A stretch of 43,265 nucleotides of DNA, taken from assembly GCA_902630925.1 (NCBI GenBank), contig CACOWO010000006.1:1-43265 (forward strand), read 5' to 3'. A program made the translations under genes and the position numbers. The stretch's first letter is position 1, and the number at the start of each line of letters is the position of its first letter. This document shows, piece after piece, positions 8,790 through 17,357 of this stretch. This DNA comes from an uncultured Pelagibacteraceae bacterium. GTDB lineage: Bacteria; Pseudomonadota; Alphaproteobacteria; Pelagibacterales; Pelagibacteraceae. The notes under the pieces were generated by a model. The model was not told where the DNA came from, made no database searches, and worked only from the letters and a program-made list of their open reading frames with translations.

Positions 8790-9835
8790 TGTCAAAAATT
8801 GTAATTATTGGTGCAGGTGCTATGGGTTCAGCTTTTGCTCTACCTTGTTTAGATAATAAACATGATATTAATATTATTGGCACTCACTTAGAAAATGATT
8901 CAATTGACCAATTAAAAAATAATAATAATTTACACCCAGGTCTTAACACAAAGATTCCTCAAGAAATTAAAATTTTTAAATTTGAAAAATTCAACGATTT
9001 ACTTAAATCAAATGTAGATTTAATTGTTCTTGGTATAAGCTCTAAAGGTATTGAGTGGGCAGCTGATCAATTAAGTAGAATTTATAAAGATAATAAAATT
9101 CCGAAATTACTTATGCTTACAAAAGGTTTAAGTATTCATAATAATCAATATGAATTATTAGTAGACAAGCTAGAAAGATTGTTAGCTGATAGAGGAGTCA
9201 AAAAAGTTGATATCTCTGCTGTTGGAGGCCCTTGTTTAGCAGCCGGATTAGCTAATAGAGTTCATAGCAGTGTTATAATTGCAAATAAAGATATTCAAAC
9301 TGCCAAAAAAATTGCTGACATGCTTAATACCAATTATTACCACACTTCACACTCGGATGATCTAAATGGCGTGGAAGTTTCAGCTGCTATAAAAAATATT
9401 TTTTCTATGGCTGTTGGAGCAGCGAAAGGTTTATGTAGTAAAAATGTTTCTAATGAAGTAAGAGAAAAAAATTATTTAAATACAGCATCTGCTTTAATTA
9501 AACAATCAATTCATGAAATGGAAGTTTTTGTAGAACATCTAAAAGGAAGAAAGGAAACTGTAAAAGGGTTAGCAGGTTTAGGAGACCTTTATGTAAGTTC
9601 AGGTGGTGGAAGAAATGCAAAAATGGGATCTTACATTGGAGAAGGATTAACTTTTTCAGAAGCTAAAAAAACAAAGATGGAAAAAGTAACAGTTGAAGGA
9701 GCAGATCTAGCAAAAGAAATTGCAAAAAAGGTAAATGAAGATTTTGATCAAAAAAAATTACCTTTAATGCTTGGTATGATCAATGCTATTGTTGATAATA
9801 AAAAATTAGAATTAGACTGGGAGTCATTTAGGTGA
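8789..9835 (+). CDS. gpsA: NAD(P)-dependent glycerol-3-phosphate dehydrogenase
   Basis: 348 residues from the ATG at 8789 (TTG just before it is less likely). N-terminal Rossmann motif GAGAMGSAFA at residues 7-16; LMLTKGLS, the SAVGGPCLA substrate loop, EVSAAIKNIFSMAVGAAKGL with the catalytic lysine, and GLAGLGDLYVS are all GpsA hallmarks. It interconverts glycerol 3-phosphate and dihydroxyacetone phosphate. Placed directly before glpK (stop/start overlap at 9832-9835) and a glycerol importer, it may run in the oxidising direction, in place of FAD-dependent GlpD, as well as feeding phospholipid synthesis. Direction is inference from context. Confidence 0.85.
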   Translation: MSKIVIIGAGAMGSAFALPCLDNKHDINIIGTHLENDSIDQLKNNNNLHPGLNTKIPQEIKIFKFEKFNDLLKSNVDLIVLGISSKGIEWAADQLSRIYKDNKIPKLLMLTKGLSIHNNQYELLVDKLERLLADRGVKKVDISAVGGPCLAAGLANRVHSSVIIANKDIQTAKKIADMLNTNYYHTSHSDDLNGVEVSAAIKNIFSMAVGAAKGLCSKNVSNEVREKNYLNTASALIKQSIHEMEVFVEHLKGRKETVKGLAGLGDLYVSSGGGRNAKMGSYIGEGLTFSEAKKTKMEKVTVEGADLAKEIAKKVNEDFDQKKLPLMLGMINAIVDNKKLELDWESFR

Positions 9836-11313
9836 AGAAATTTATTATCTCGATTGATGCTGGGACTACATCGAATAGATCGATCCTTTTTGACTTAAAA
9901 GGAAAACCGGTTTATTCGTCACAAAAAGAATTTACACAGTATTTTCCAAAAAGTGGTTGGGTCGAACATAACCCAGAAGAAATTTGGAGAACAACTTTAA
10001 AAACTTTAAAAGATGTTATTAAAAAAACAAAAAAACTAAGAGGTGAAATTTTAAGTATAGGTATAACTAACCAAAGAGAAACTACTGTTTTGTGGGACAA
10101 AAAAACAGGTAAACCAGTTTATAATGCAATAGTTTGGCAAGATCGTAGACAAGAGGAGTTTTGTAAAAAATTAAGAAAACAGAATAAAGATACTATGATC
10201 TTTAACAAAACAGGTCTTTTAATTGACTCTTATTTTTCAGGAACAAAAATTAAATGGATACTTGATAATGTTTCTAAAGCTAAACAACTAATGAACAAAA
10301 AACAATTATTGTTTGGAACCATCGATAGCTTTTTAATTTGGAGATTAACTAGAGGAAAAATACACGCTACTGATGCTACAAATGCAAGCAGGACAATGAT
10401 TTTTAATATTAGTTCAAATAAATGGGATGATACGATTTTAAATTTGTTAAAGATAAAAAAACATATTCTTCCTGAAGTAAAAGATTGTGCTGATGATTAT
10501 GGTCAAACTCATTCATCAATTACCGGTAAGTCTATTCCAATAAACGGTGTAGTAGGTGACCAACAATCAGCGACTATTGGCCAATGTTGTTTTGAACCAG
10601 GCTCTCTCAAAAGCACTTATGGAACTGGGGCTTTCGTTTTATTAAATACTGGAAATAAAAAGATTTATTCTAAAAATAGACTATTAACTACTATAGCCTA
10701 TAGAATTAATGGAAAAACTACATATGCGATGGAAGGATCAATCTTTATTGCTGGAGCAGGGGTTCAATGGTTAAGAGATAGAATGAAATTTTTTAAGAAA
10801 GCACCAGAAACAGAAAAAATAGTTAAGTCACTAAAAAATAATAATGACATATATTTAGTTCCAGCATTTACAGGTTTAGGGGCACCTTACTGGAATGCTA
10901 ATGCTAGAGGAGTTTTAAGTGGTATTACTAGAGACACAAGTCCTAAAGAAATAGTGAGAGCGACAATAGAAGCAGTTGCGTATCAAACTTTTGATTTATT
11001 TGAAGCAATGAAACAAGATGGTTTAAGACCAAAAATTGTTAAAGTAGATGGTGGCATGGTAATGAATAATTGGTTTTCACAATTTTTATCTGATATTGTA
11101 AGTGTAAAAGTTTTAAGACCTAAAGTTCAAGAAACAACAGCATTAGGCGCTGCTTTTATGGCTGGAATGCAAGTTGGGATTTATAAATCCCTAAAAGATA
11201 TTTCAAGAAATTGGAGCTTAGATAAAAAATTCTCTCCTAAGATGAAAAATAATTCTAGATCTAGTCTGATCAAGGGATGGAATAAGGCTGTAAAGAGAGC
11301 TTTAATAAATTAG
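9832..11313 (+). CDS. glpK: Glycerol kinase
   Basis: 493 residues, standard length for FGGY-family GlpK. The GTG start overlaps the gpsA stop (GTGA). N-terminal phosphate loop SIDAGTTSNRSILFD, the NQRETTVLWDKKTG and VWQDRR substrate-site segments, LIDSYFSGTK, the GVVGDQQSA motif, the family signature TYGTGAF and the C-terminal KVDGGMVMN ATP motif are all present. Phosphorylates glycerol to glycerol 3-phosphate in the cytoplasm, trapping what the downstream GlpVSTPQU importer brings in. A 97-base gap separates it from glpV. Confidence 0.94.
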   Translation: MKKFIISIDAGTTSNRSILFDLKGKPVYSSQKEFTQYFPKSGWVEHNPEEIWRTTLKTLKDVIKKTKKLRGEILSIGITNQRETTVLWDKKTGKPVYNAIVWQDRRQEEFCKKLRKQNKDTMIFNKTGLLIDSYFSGTKIKWILDNVSKAKQLMNKKQLLFGTIDSFLIWRLTRGKIHATDATNASRTMIFNISSNKWDDTILNLLKIKKHILPEVKDCADDYGQTHSSITGKSIPINGVVGDQQSATIGQCCFEPGSLKSTYGTGAFVLLNTGNKKIYSKNRLLTTIAYRINGKTTYAMEGSIFIAGAGVQWLRDRMKFFKKAPETEKIVKSLKNNNDIYLVPAFTGLGAPYWNANARGVLSGITRDTSPKEIVRATIEAVAYQTFDLFEAMKQDGLRPKIVKVDGGMVMNNWFSQFLSDIVSVKVLRPKVQETTALGAAFMAGMQVGIYKSLKDISRNWSLDKKFSPKMKNNSRSSLIKGWNKAVKRALIN

Positions 11314-11355
11314 CACACTCAAGAGTTGTAATTATCTTTTTTCTCTGCTGTACAT

Positions 11356-11376
11356 TTGAAACTTTTTTTGTTTCAA
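11356..11376 (+). promoter_or_regulatory. Hairpin TTGAAAC-T7-GTTTCAA in the glpV leader
   Basis: Perfect 7-bp inverted repeat with a loop of seven T, 35 bases before the glpV start. The same arms recur in the aapJ leader (28404-28424) with a different 3-base loop. It could be an mRNA 5' structure, a weak terminator for the gpsA-glpK transcript or a protein site. A GGGGGA Shine-Dalgarno-like run lies between it and the glpV ATG. Confidence 0.5.
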
Positions 11377-11410
11377 TAAGATATCTTAAAACAACAACGG
11401 GGGAATAATA

Positions 11411-13144
11411 ATGTTAAGAATATTAAAGAACATTTTAGCTGTTGCTGTTTCAATTTCTCTTATAACTATTTCAAATGCTGTAGCCGACGGACACATGGCT
11501 GCAATAAAGAAATGGTCTAATGGTGAGTTTAGTCTTTCTACAATTTCTGCAAAAGAAAGAGAGAAAGAGTTACAATGGTTCTACGATGCGGCAAAACCAT
11601 TCAAAGGAATGGAAATCAACGTGTTGTCAGAAACAATTCCAACTCACGTATATGAATCAAAAACTTTAACTAAAGCTTTTGAGGAAATAACTGGAATTAA
11701 AGTAAACCACCAGTTATTGGGAGAAGGAGAAGTAGTACAAGCAGTACAAACTCAAATGCAAACTGGAAGAAACTTATATGATGCATACATCAATGACTCA
11801 GATTTGATTGGTACGCATTCAAGATTACAGTTAGCAGTAAACTTAACTAAGTGGATGAAAGGTGAAGGTAAAGATGTTACTTTACCAACATTAGATATCG
11901 ATGATTTCATCGGTAAATCATTTACTACAGGTCCAGACGGTGATTTATATCAGTTACCTGACCAACAATTTGCTAACCTTTATTGGTTTAGAAAAGATTG
12001 GTTTGACAGACCTGAAATTAAAAAAGGTTTTAAAGCTAAATACGGATACGACCTTGGTGTACCAGTAAACTGGTCTGCTTACGAAGATATCGCTGAGTAC
12101 TTTACAAAAGATGTGAAGAATATCGATGGTGTTAGAGTATACGGTCACATGGACTACGGTAAGAGAGCTCCAGACTTAGGATGGAGAATGACTGACGCGT
12201 GGCTATCAATGGCTGGCGCAGGTTCAGTTGGTAAACCTAACGGAGTACCAGTAGATGAGTGGGGAATAAGAATGGAAAAAGGTTCTTGTAATCCAGTTGG
12301 TGCTGACGTGGCAAGAGGTGGGGCTGCTAATGGTCCTGCTGCCGTATATGCAATCAGAAAATGGGACGAGTGGTTAAGAGCCTATGCACCTCCAGGTGCT
12401 GCGGCGATGGACTTCTATCAGTCTCTGCCAGCTTTATCATCAGGAAACGTTGCTCAGCAAATTTTCTGGTATACAGCGTTCACGGCATCAATGGTTGCTC
12501 CAAAGAGTTCTGGAAACAAAACAGTTGACGATAAAGGTAATCCTTTATGGAGAATGGGACCATCACCAAAAGGTCCTTACTGGGATGAAGGTATGAAGCT
12601 TGGTTATCAAGATGCTGGATCATGGACTTTATTTAAGTCTACTCCAGTTGATAGAAGAAAAGCTGCATGGTTATACGCTCAGTTTGTAGTATCAAAAACT
12701 GTTGATCTTAAGAAAAGTGATGTTGGTTTAACTATCATTAGAGATAGTACAATCAACCACAAACACTTTACTAAGAGAGCTCCAAAACTTGGTGGACTTG
12801 TAGAATTCTACAGATCTAAAAATAGAGTATTGTGGTCACCGACAGGTATCAACGTTCCGGATTATCCGAAACTTGCACAAATCTGGTGGCAACAAATTGG
12901 AGACGTAAACTCAGGCGCGTTTACTCCACAACAAGCTATGGATCGTCTGGCTGAAGAGATGAACTTAGTTATGTCACGTATGGAAGCTGCTGATAAAGCA
13001 AATAATACATACGGTGGATGTGGTCCAAGATTAGCTAAGCCAAAAGGCGCTGCTTATTGGTTGAAACAACCAGGATCACCTAAAGCTAAACGTAACGAGA
13101 AACCTAAAGGAAAAACAGTTCCATTCGAAAAAGCTTGGAAGTAG
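11411..13144 (+). CDS. glpV: Glycerol-type ABC importer, periplasmic binding protein GlpV
   Basis: 577 residues, large for a binding protein but typical of the GlpV type described in rhizobia. Signal peptide about 1-25 with cleavage after SNAVA. The mature protein has family 1-like features such as EITGIKVNHQLLGEGEVVQAVQTQM and a C-terminal DVNSGAFTPQQAMDRLAEEM segment. It heads a run matching the rhizobial GlpSTPQUV set (two ATPases, two permeases, a DUF2160 protein), which supports glycerol as ligand, though related sugar alcohols are possible. Codon use is visibly less AT-biased than the neighbours (more TAC, AAC, GGA/GGT choices), as expected for a very highly expressed gene. A terminator follows at 13165. 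Confidence 0.87.
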   Translation: MLRILKNILAVAVSISLITISNAVADGHMAAIKKWSNGEFSLSTISAKEREKELQWFYDAAKPFKGMEINVLSETIPTHVYESKTLTKAFEEITGIKVNHQLLGEGEVVQAVQTQMQTGRNLYDAYINDSDLIGTHSRLQLAVNLTKWMKGEGKDVTLPTLDIDDFIGKSFTTGPDGDLYQLPDQQFANLYWFRKDWFDRPEIKKGFKAKYGYDLGVPVNWSAYEDIAEYFTKDVKNIDGVRVYGHMDYGKRAPDLGWRMTDAWLSMAGAGSVGKPNGVPVDEWGIRMEKGSCNPVGADVARGGAANGPAAVYAIRKWDEWLRAYAPPGAAAMDFYQSLPALSSGNVAQQIFWYTAFTASMVAPKSSGNKTVDDKGNPLWRMGPSPKGPYWDEGMKLGYQDAGSWTLFKSTPVDRRKAAWLYAQFVVSKTVDLKKSDVGLTIIRDSTINHKHFTKRAPKLGGLVEFYRSKNRVLWSPTGINVPDYPKLAQIWWQQIGDVNSGAFTPQQAMDRLAEEMNLVMSRMEAADKANNTYGGCGPRLAKPKGAAYWLKQPGSPKAKRNEKPKGKTVPFEKAWK

Positions 13145-13164
13145 TTTAGGTTAAATCTAAATTT

Positions 13165-13191
13165 AAAGGGGGCTTAACAGCCCCCTTTTTT
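13165..13191 (+). terminator. Intrinsic terminator/attenuator after glpV
   Basis: Stem AAAGGGGGC / GCCCCCTTT with loop TTAACA, followed by a T run: a textbook rho-independent terminator. Because glpS starts 20 bases later in the same direction, it probably acts as a partial terminator setting high binding protein to low membrane-complex ratio. Confidence 0.88.
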
Positions 13192-13211
13192 AAAACGGAA
13201 TTCAATAAAAT

Positions 13212-14276
13212 ATGAGCTTAGAATTAAAAAACGTAGAAAAAAAAATAGGATTAGACACTCATATTTATTCAACAAATTTAAAATTAGAAAAAAATACTAT
13301 CAATATTCTTTTAGGCCCAACACTTTCAGGCAAAACTACACTCATGCAAATTATGGCCGGGCTCGATAAACCTACCTTAGGTGAAATTTGGTTTAATGAA
13401 AAAAATGTTACTGGAATGAAAGTTCAAAAAAGAAACGTTTCAATGGTTTATCAACAATTTATTAATTATCCTAATTTCACTGTTTATGAAAATATTGCAT
13501 CTCCGCTAAAAATTACTGGTGTTAGTTCAGATGAAACAAAACAAAGAGTTGGAAAAGTTGCTGAATTATTGAAATTATCAGGAATGCTTAATAAAAAACC
13601 TAATGAACTTTCGGGTGGTCAACAACAAAGAACAGCATTAGCTAGAGCCTTAGTAAAAGACTCAGACTTAATTTTACTCGATGAACCCTTGGCAAATTTA
13701 GACTTTAAACTTCGTGAAGAATTACGAGAAGAGCTTCCAAGATTGTTTGAAGATAGAGATTGTATCGTTGTGTATGCAACAACAGAACCTTCAGAAGCCC
13801 TATTGCTTGGTGGAAATACTGCAACTTTACAAGAAGGAAAAGTAATTCAGTATGGCAAAACTTTAGATGTTTACAATAAGCCAAATTCCTTACTATCAGC
13901 ACAAGTATTTAGTGATCCTCCAATGAATATTACAAAAATTAAAAAGGTTGGAGATAATTGCTCTTTTTTAGATGACTCAGTTAATTGGAAAAGTAAAATT
14001 AATATAAGAGACGGGGAATATAAAGTAGGAATAAGGCCACACAATATTACCACATATAAAGAAGGAAGTAATTCTCTTGAGATAAAAGGCAAAGTTTTGA
14101 TATCAGAATTAAGTGGATCTGAAAGCTTAATTCATTTTACTAAAGGTGATTTAAATTGGGTCTCACTATCAAACGGTATTGTTCAAAAGAATGTTGGAGA
14201 TGAGATGAATTTATATATGAATGCTGATGAATTTATATACTTTGATCATAACGAGAGGCTGGTAACTAATGGCTAA
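13212..14276 (+). CDS. glpS: Glycerol-type ABC importer ATPase GlpS
   Basis: 354 residues, MalK/UgpC-type ATPase. Walker A GPTLSGKTT at about 36-44, Q-loop YQQF, intact signature LSGGQQQR, Walker B LILLDEP and D-loop ANLD; a C-terminal TOBE-like regulatory domain from about 240. The switch (H-loop) histidine is missing: where the family has YVTHDQ, this reads YATTEP. Its own ATP pocket is therefore probably poor, while its signature motif can serve the partner GlpT. It overlaps glpT by 8 bases. Expected to sit on the inner face of the membrane with GlpPQ. Confidence 0.87.
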   Translation: MSLELKNVEKKIGLDTHIYSTNLKLEKNTINILLGPTLSGKTTLMQIMAGLDKPTLGEIWFNEKNVTGMKVQKRNVSMVYQQFINYPNFTVYENIASPLKITGVSSDETKQRVGKVAELLKLSGMLNKKPNELSGGQQQRTALARALVKDSDLILLDEPLANLDFKLREELREELPRLFEDRDCIVVYATTEPSEALLLGGNTATLQEGKVIQYGKTLDVYNKPNSLLSAQVFSDPPMNITKIKKVGDNCSFLDDSVNWKSKINIRDGEYKVGIRPHNITTYKEGSNSLEIKGKVLISELSGSESLIHFTKGDLNWVSLSNGIVQKNVGDEMNLYMNADEFIYFDHNERLVTNG

Positions 14277-15333
14277 GATTACTTTAAAAGATTTAAGTCA
14301 TAGTTATTTAAAGACACAATCTTCTGATACTGATTGGGCTGTAAGAAATGTTAATATTGATTGGAACGATGGTGGTGCTTATGCATTACTAGGACCATCA
14401 GGCTGTGGGAAGACAACGCTTTTAAATATTATTTCAGGCCTGATTAATCCAACTAGAGGAGATATATTATTTGATGATAAAATGGTTTCAAATTTAAACC
14501 CAGTTGAAAGAAATATAGCTCAAATTTTTCAGTTTCCAGTAATTTACGACACTATGACAGTTTATGATAATTTGGCCTTTCCATTAAAAAATAGAAAAAT
14601 TGAAGAAGAAAAGATCAAATCAAAAGTTCATGAAATAGCAGAGATGCTAGAACTTACTTCAACATTAAATAACAGAGCTTCAGGTTTAACGGCTGACGGG
14701 AAACAAAAAATTTCTTTAGGAAGAGGTTTAGTTAGATCAGATGTAAACGCAATTATGTTTGATGAGCCACTTACCGTAATTGATCCTCATTTAAAGTGGA
14801 TTTTAAGATCGAAGCTAAAAGAACTTCATCAAAAAATAAATAGAACAATGATTTATGTGACACATGACCAAACAGAAGCTTTAACATTTGCTGATCAAGT
14901 TGTCGTGATGCATGAAGGACAAATTGTACAAACTGGCACACCAGTTGATCTTTTCGAGAAACCAAAACATACATTTGTTGGTTATTTTATTGGTTCACCT
15001 GGTATGAACTTACTTCCATGTGAACTAAAAGGAGGCGAGGTAATCGTTAATGGAAAAAAAATTGAAATTCATAAAAAAGTAAAATCGAATAGTTTTAAAA
15101 AAACTGAAGTTGGTGTTAGACCCGAATTTATAAATTTTAGCTCTGATGGTATTCCTGTTAAAGTTTTATCAGTAAGTAATACAGGGAGACATAAAATTGT
15201 AGACACTCAGAGTGAAAGTGGGAAAATTAAAATAATTGCAAAACCTAATGAAAATATCCCTTCAGGTTCTGCATTCTTAAACTTTAAAAAAGAATACACT
15301 TACGCGTATGGAGACGATTGGATTATAGAATGA
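14269..15333 (+). CDS. glpT: Glycerol-type ABC importer ATPase GlpT (degenerate signature)
   Basis: 354 residues, paralogue of GlpS and not the G3P antiporter that shares this name. Walker A GPSGCGKTT, Q-loop IFQFP, Walker B IMFDEP and an intact H-loop VTHDQTEA are present. The signature LSGGQQQR is replaced by LTADGKQK and the D-loop SNLD by TVID. The C-terminal part (about 240-354) is a TOBE-like domain. Paired with GlpS this gives one canonical and one degenerate composite ATP site. Its stop overlaps the glpP ATG (ATGA at 15330). Confidence 0.87.
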   Translation: MAKITLKDLSHSYLKTQSSDTDWAVRNVNIDWNDGGAYALLGPSGCGKTTLLNIISGLINPTRGDILFDDKMVSNLNPVERNIAQIFQFPVIYDTMTVYDNLAFPLKNRKIEEEKIKSKVHEIAEMLELTSTLNNRASGLTADGKQKISLGRGLVRSDVNAIMFDEPLTVIDPHLKWILRSKLKELHQKINRTMIYVTHDQTEALTFADQVVVMHEGQIVQTGTPVDLFEKPKHTFVGYFIGSPGMNLLPCELKGGEVIVNGKKIEIHKKVKSNSFKKTEVGVRPEFINFSSDGIPVKVLSVSNTGRHKIVDTQSESGKIKIIAKPNENIPSGSAFLNFKKEYTYAYGDDWIIE

Positions 15334-16196
15334 ATAAAACAATAAATCAGAAAGCTTGGTTTTTTGTAATTCCTGTTTTTGTATTGGTTGCCTTCAATGC
15401 AATCATACCGCTAATGACAGTTGTGAATTATGCTTTTCAAGAAACTTTTGGAAATAATGTTTTCATGTGGGAGGGTACAAGATGGTTTAAACAAATAATG
15501 TTGTCTGAAAGATTTCATGCCTCATTAGGTAGACAATTTTTATTTACGTTCATAATTCTATTTATTCAAATACCTTTAGGAATAGCCATAGCACTTACAA
15601 TGCCTAAAGAGGGAGTAGGGGTACCTGTTTGTTTGGTTTTAATGTCTATGCCTCTTTTAATTCCATGGAATGTTGTTGGAGCGATGTGGAATATTTTTGC
15701 ACTACCAGATATTGGTTTTTTAGGTCATTCATTAAATGCATTGGGATTTGATTATAATTTTACTCAACAAATTGGAGATGCGTGGTTTACGACAATCTTA
15801 ATGGATGTATGGCATTGGACTTCATTGGTAGTTTTATTGTCTTATGCAGGTTTGCAATCAATTCAACCAGCTTATTATCAGGCTGCAGAGATTGATGGGG
15901 CAAGTCGATGGGCTGTATTTACAAAGATTGAATTACCAAAAATGAAAAAAGTTTTAACTATCGCAATACTTTTAAGATTTATGGATAGCTTCATGATTTA
16001 CACTGAACCATTTGTTTTAACTGGTGGTGGACCAGGAAATGCTACCGCATTTTTATCCATTGACCTTGTAAAAATGGCTTTAGGCCAATTTGATTTAGGT
16101 CCAGCTGCTGCTATGTCATTAATATACTTCTTTATTGTATTATTAGTTTGTTGGGTTTTTTACACTCTGATGATGAGGAATGAGGGCAATCAATGA
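15330..16196 (+). CDS. glpP: Glycerol-type ABC importer permease GlpP
   Basis: 288 residues from the ATG at 15330, which overlaps the glpT stop (ATGA); a TTG four codons earlier is an unlikely start. About six TM helices, the family's N-terminal AWFFVIPVFVLVAFNAIIPLM segment, and the ABC coupling motif AAEIDGASRWAVFTKIELPKM (EAA loop) at about 186-206. Type I importer permease that pairs with GlpQ. The glpQ start overlaps its stop by 4 bases. Confidence 0.88.
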   Translation: MNKTINQKAWFFVIPVFVLVAFNAIIPLMTVVNYAFQETFGNNVFMWEGTRWFKQIMLSERFHASLGRQFLFTFIILFIQIPLGIAIALTMPKEGVGVPVCLVLMSMPLLIPWNVVGAMWNIFALPDIGFLGHSLNALGFDYNFTQQIGDAWFTTILMDVWHWTSLVVLLSYAGLQSIQPAYYQAAEIDGASRWAVFTKIELPKMKKVLTIAILLRFMDSFMIYTEPFVLTGGGPGNATAFLSIDLVKMALGQFDLGPAAAMSLIYFFIVLLVCWVFYTLMMRNEGNQ

Positions 16197-16993
16197 AAAA
16201 AGCTAAATGGATAGTTCCAACAATTTACATTATTTTTTTGATGCTTCCAATTTATTGGTTGTTAAATATGTCTTTTAAAACAACTACTGAGATCATTAAT
16301 ACATACACTTTATGGCCTCAAGAATTCACTTTAGAAAATTATAAAACAATTTTTACAGATAGCACTTGGTACACAGGTTATCTCAACTCAATTTATTATG
16401 TAGTAATGAATACAGTTATATCTGTTGCTGCAGCGTTACCCGCTGCATACGCTTTCTCAAGGTATAAATTTTTAGGAGATAAACACTTATTTTTCTGGTT
16501 GCTCACGAATAGAATGGCACCACCAGCTGTTTTTGCATTACCTTTTTTTCAATTTTATTCATCAGTAAATTTATTTGATACACATGTGGCCGTAGCTCTT
16601 TCACATTGTTTATTTAATATTCCTTTAGCTGTATGGATTTTAGAAGGATTTATGTCCGCAGTACCCAAAGAATTAGATGAAACTGCTTATGTAGACGGCT
16701 ACTCTTTTTGGAGATTTTTTTTCAAAATATTCATACCAACAATAACTGCAGGTATCGGTATTACAATGTTTTTCTGTTTTATGTTTTCATGGGTAGAATT
16801 ATTATTAGCAAAAACATTAACTGCTGTAGCAGCGAAACCTATAGCAGCTACGATGACCAGAACTGCCAGTACGTCAGGATATGAGCTAGGATTGCTTGCA
16901 GCGGCAGGCAGTTTAACTATTATACCAGGTGCAATCGTTATTTATTTCGTAAGAAACTACATTGCAAAAGGATTCGCTTTAGGGAGAGTATGA
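16193..16993 (+). CDS. glpQ: Glycerol-type ABC importer permease GlpQ
   Basis: 266 residues, second type I permease (MalG-like class). Six TM helices; N-terminal MLPIYWLLNMSFKTTTEI typical of the group; EAA loop ELDETAYVDGYSFWRFFFKIFIP at about 163-185 for docking on an ATPase. ATGA overlap with glpP upstream and with glpU downstream, so tightly coupled translation. Not the glycerophosphodiesterase that shares the symbol in E. coli. Confidence 0.88.
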   Translation: MKKAKWIVPTIYIIFLMLPIYWLLNMSFKTTTEIINTYTLWPQEFTLENYKTIFTDSTWYTGYLNSIYYVVMNTVISVAAALPAAYAFSRYKFLGDKHLFFWLLTNRMAPPAVFALPFFQFYSSVNLFDTHVAVALSHCLFNIPLAVWILEGFMSAVPKELDETAYVDGYSFWRFFFKIFIPTITAGIGITMFFCFMFSWVELLLAKTLTAVAAKPIAATMTRTASTSGYELGLLAAAGSLTIIPGAIVIYFVRNYIAKGFALGRV

Positions 16994-17349
16994 TGATGTT
17001 TAATGTTTTAAATGCTGCCACGTGGGGTGATATGGCTAAGGAAAAGGAGAAAGGCTTCTTTGAATTTGAATTTATTACTTGGATGGCATGGACTTGGCAG
17101 ACGGCTGCATTTTTTATATTTATAGCTTTATGTTTAACTGCGATGGTTGTTTGGGAAAAAAAATCACCAGGAGGCAGTCCTAGAAAAGGTATTTTAGGTT
17201 TAGATACAACAAGAGGTGATAGGTTGTTTATATCTTTATTAGGTAGCGCTTTTATTCACCTTTTTTGGTTGGCTTTAATTGGAAGTGTGCTATGGGTAGC
17301 TACAATTTTATGTGTAGGTTACGCTGTAGTTGTTTTTAGATATGTTTAG
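16990..17349 (+). CDS. glpU: DUF2160 small membrane protein GlpU
   Basis: Up to 119 residues; three ATG codons in a row at 16990, 16993 and 16996 make the exact start uncertain. Sequence WMAWTWQTAAFFIFIALCL, then KKSPGGSPRKGILGLDTTRGDRLFISLLGS, then a second and third hydrophobic stretch: the pattern of DUF2160 membrane proteins encoded within glycerol ABC operons (GlpU of rhizobia). The role is unknown; constant linkage suggests an accessory subunit of GlpPQST. A strong AGGAG site for gap lies right after its stop. Confidence 0.82.
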   Translation: MMMFNVLNAATWGDMAKEKEKGFFEFEFITWMAWTWQTAAFFIFIALCLTAMVVWEKKSPGGSPRKGILGLDTTRGDRLFISLLGSAFIHLFWLALIGSVLWVATILCVGYAVVVFRYV

Positions 17350-17357
17350 GAGATTTA

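Noticed and set aside
9832-10100. Frameshift suspected at the gpsA-glpK junction because glpK begins with GTG
   Set aside because: The GTGA stop/start overlap and the intact GlpK N terminus (SIDAGTTSNRS) show a normal coupled start.
12384-12596. Same-strand 70-codon frame inside glpV
   Set aside because: Out-of-frame within a highly expressed gene of strong codon bias; no family features.
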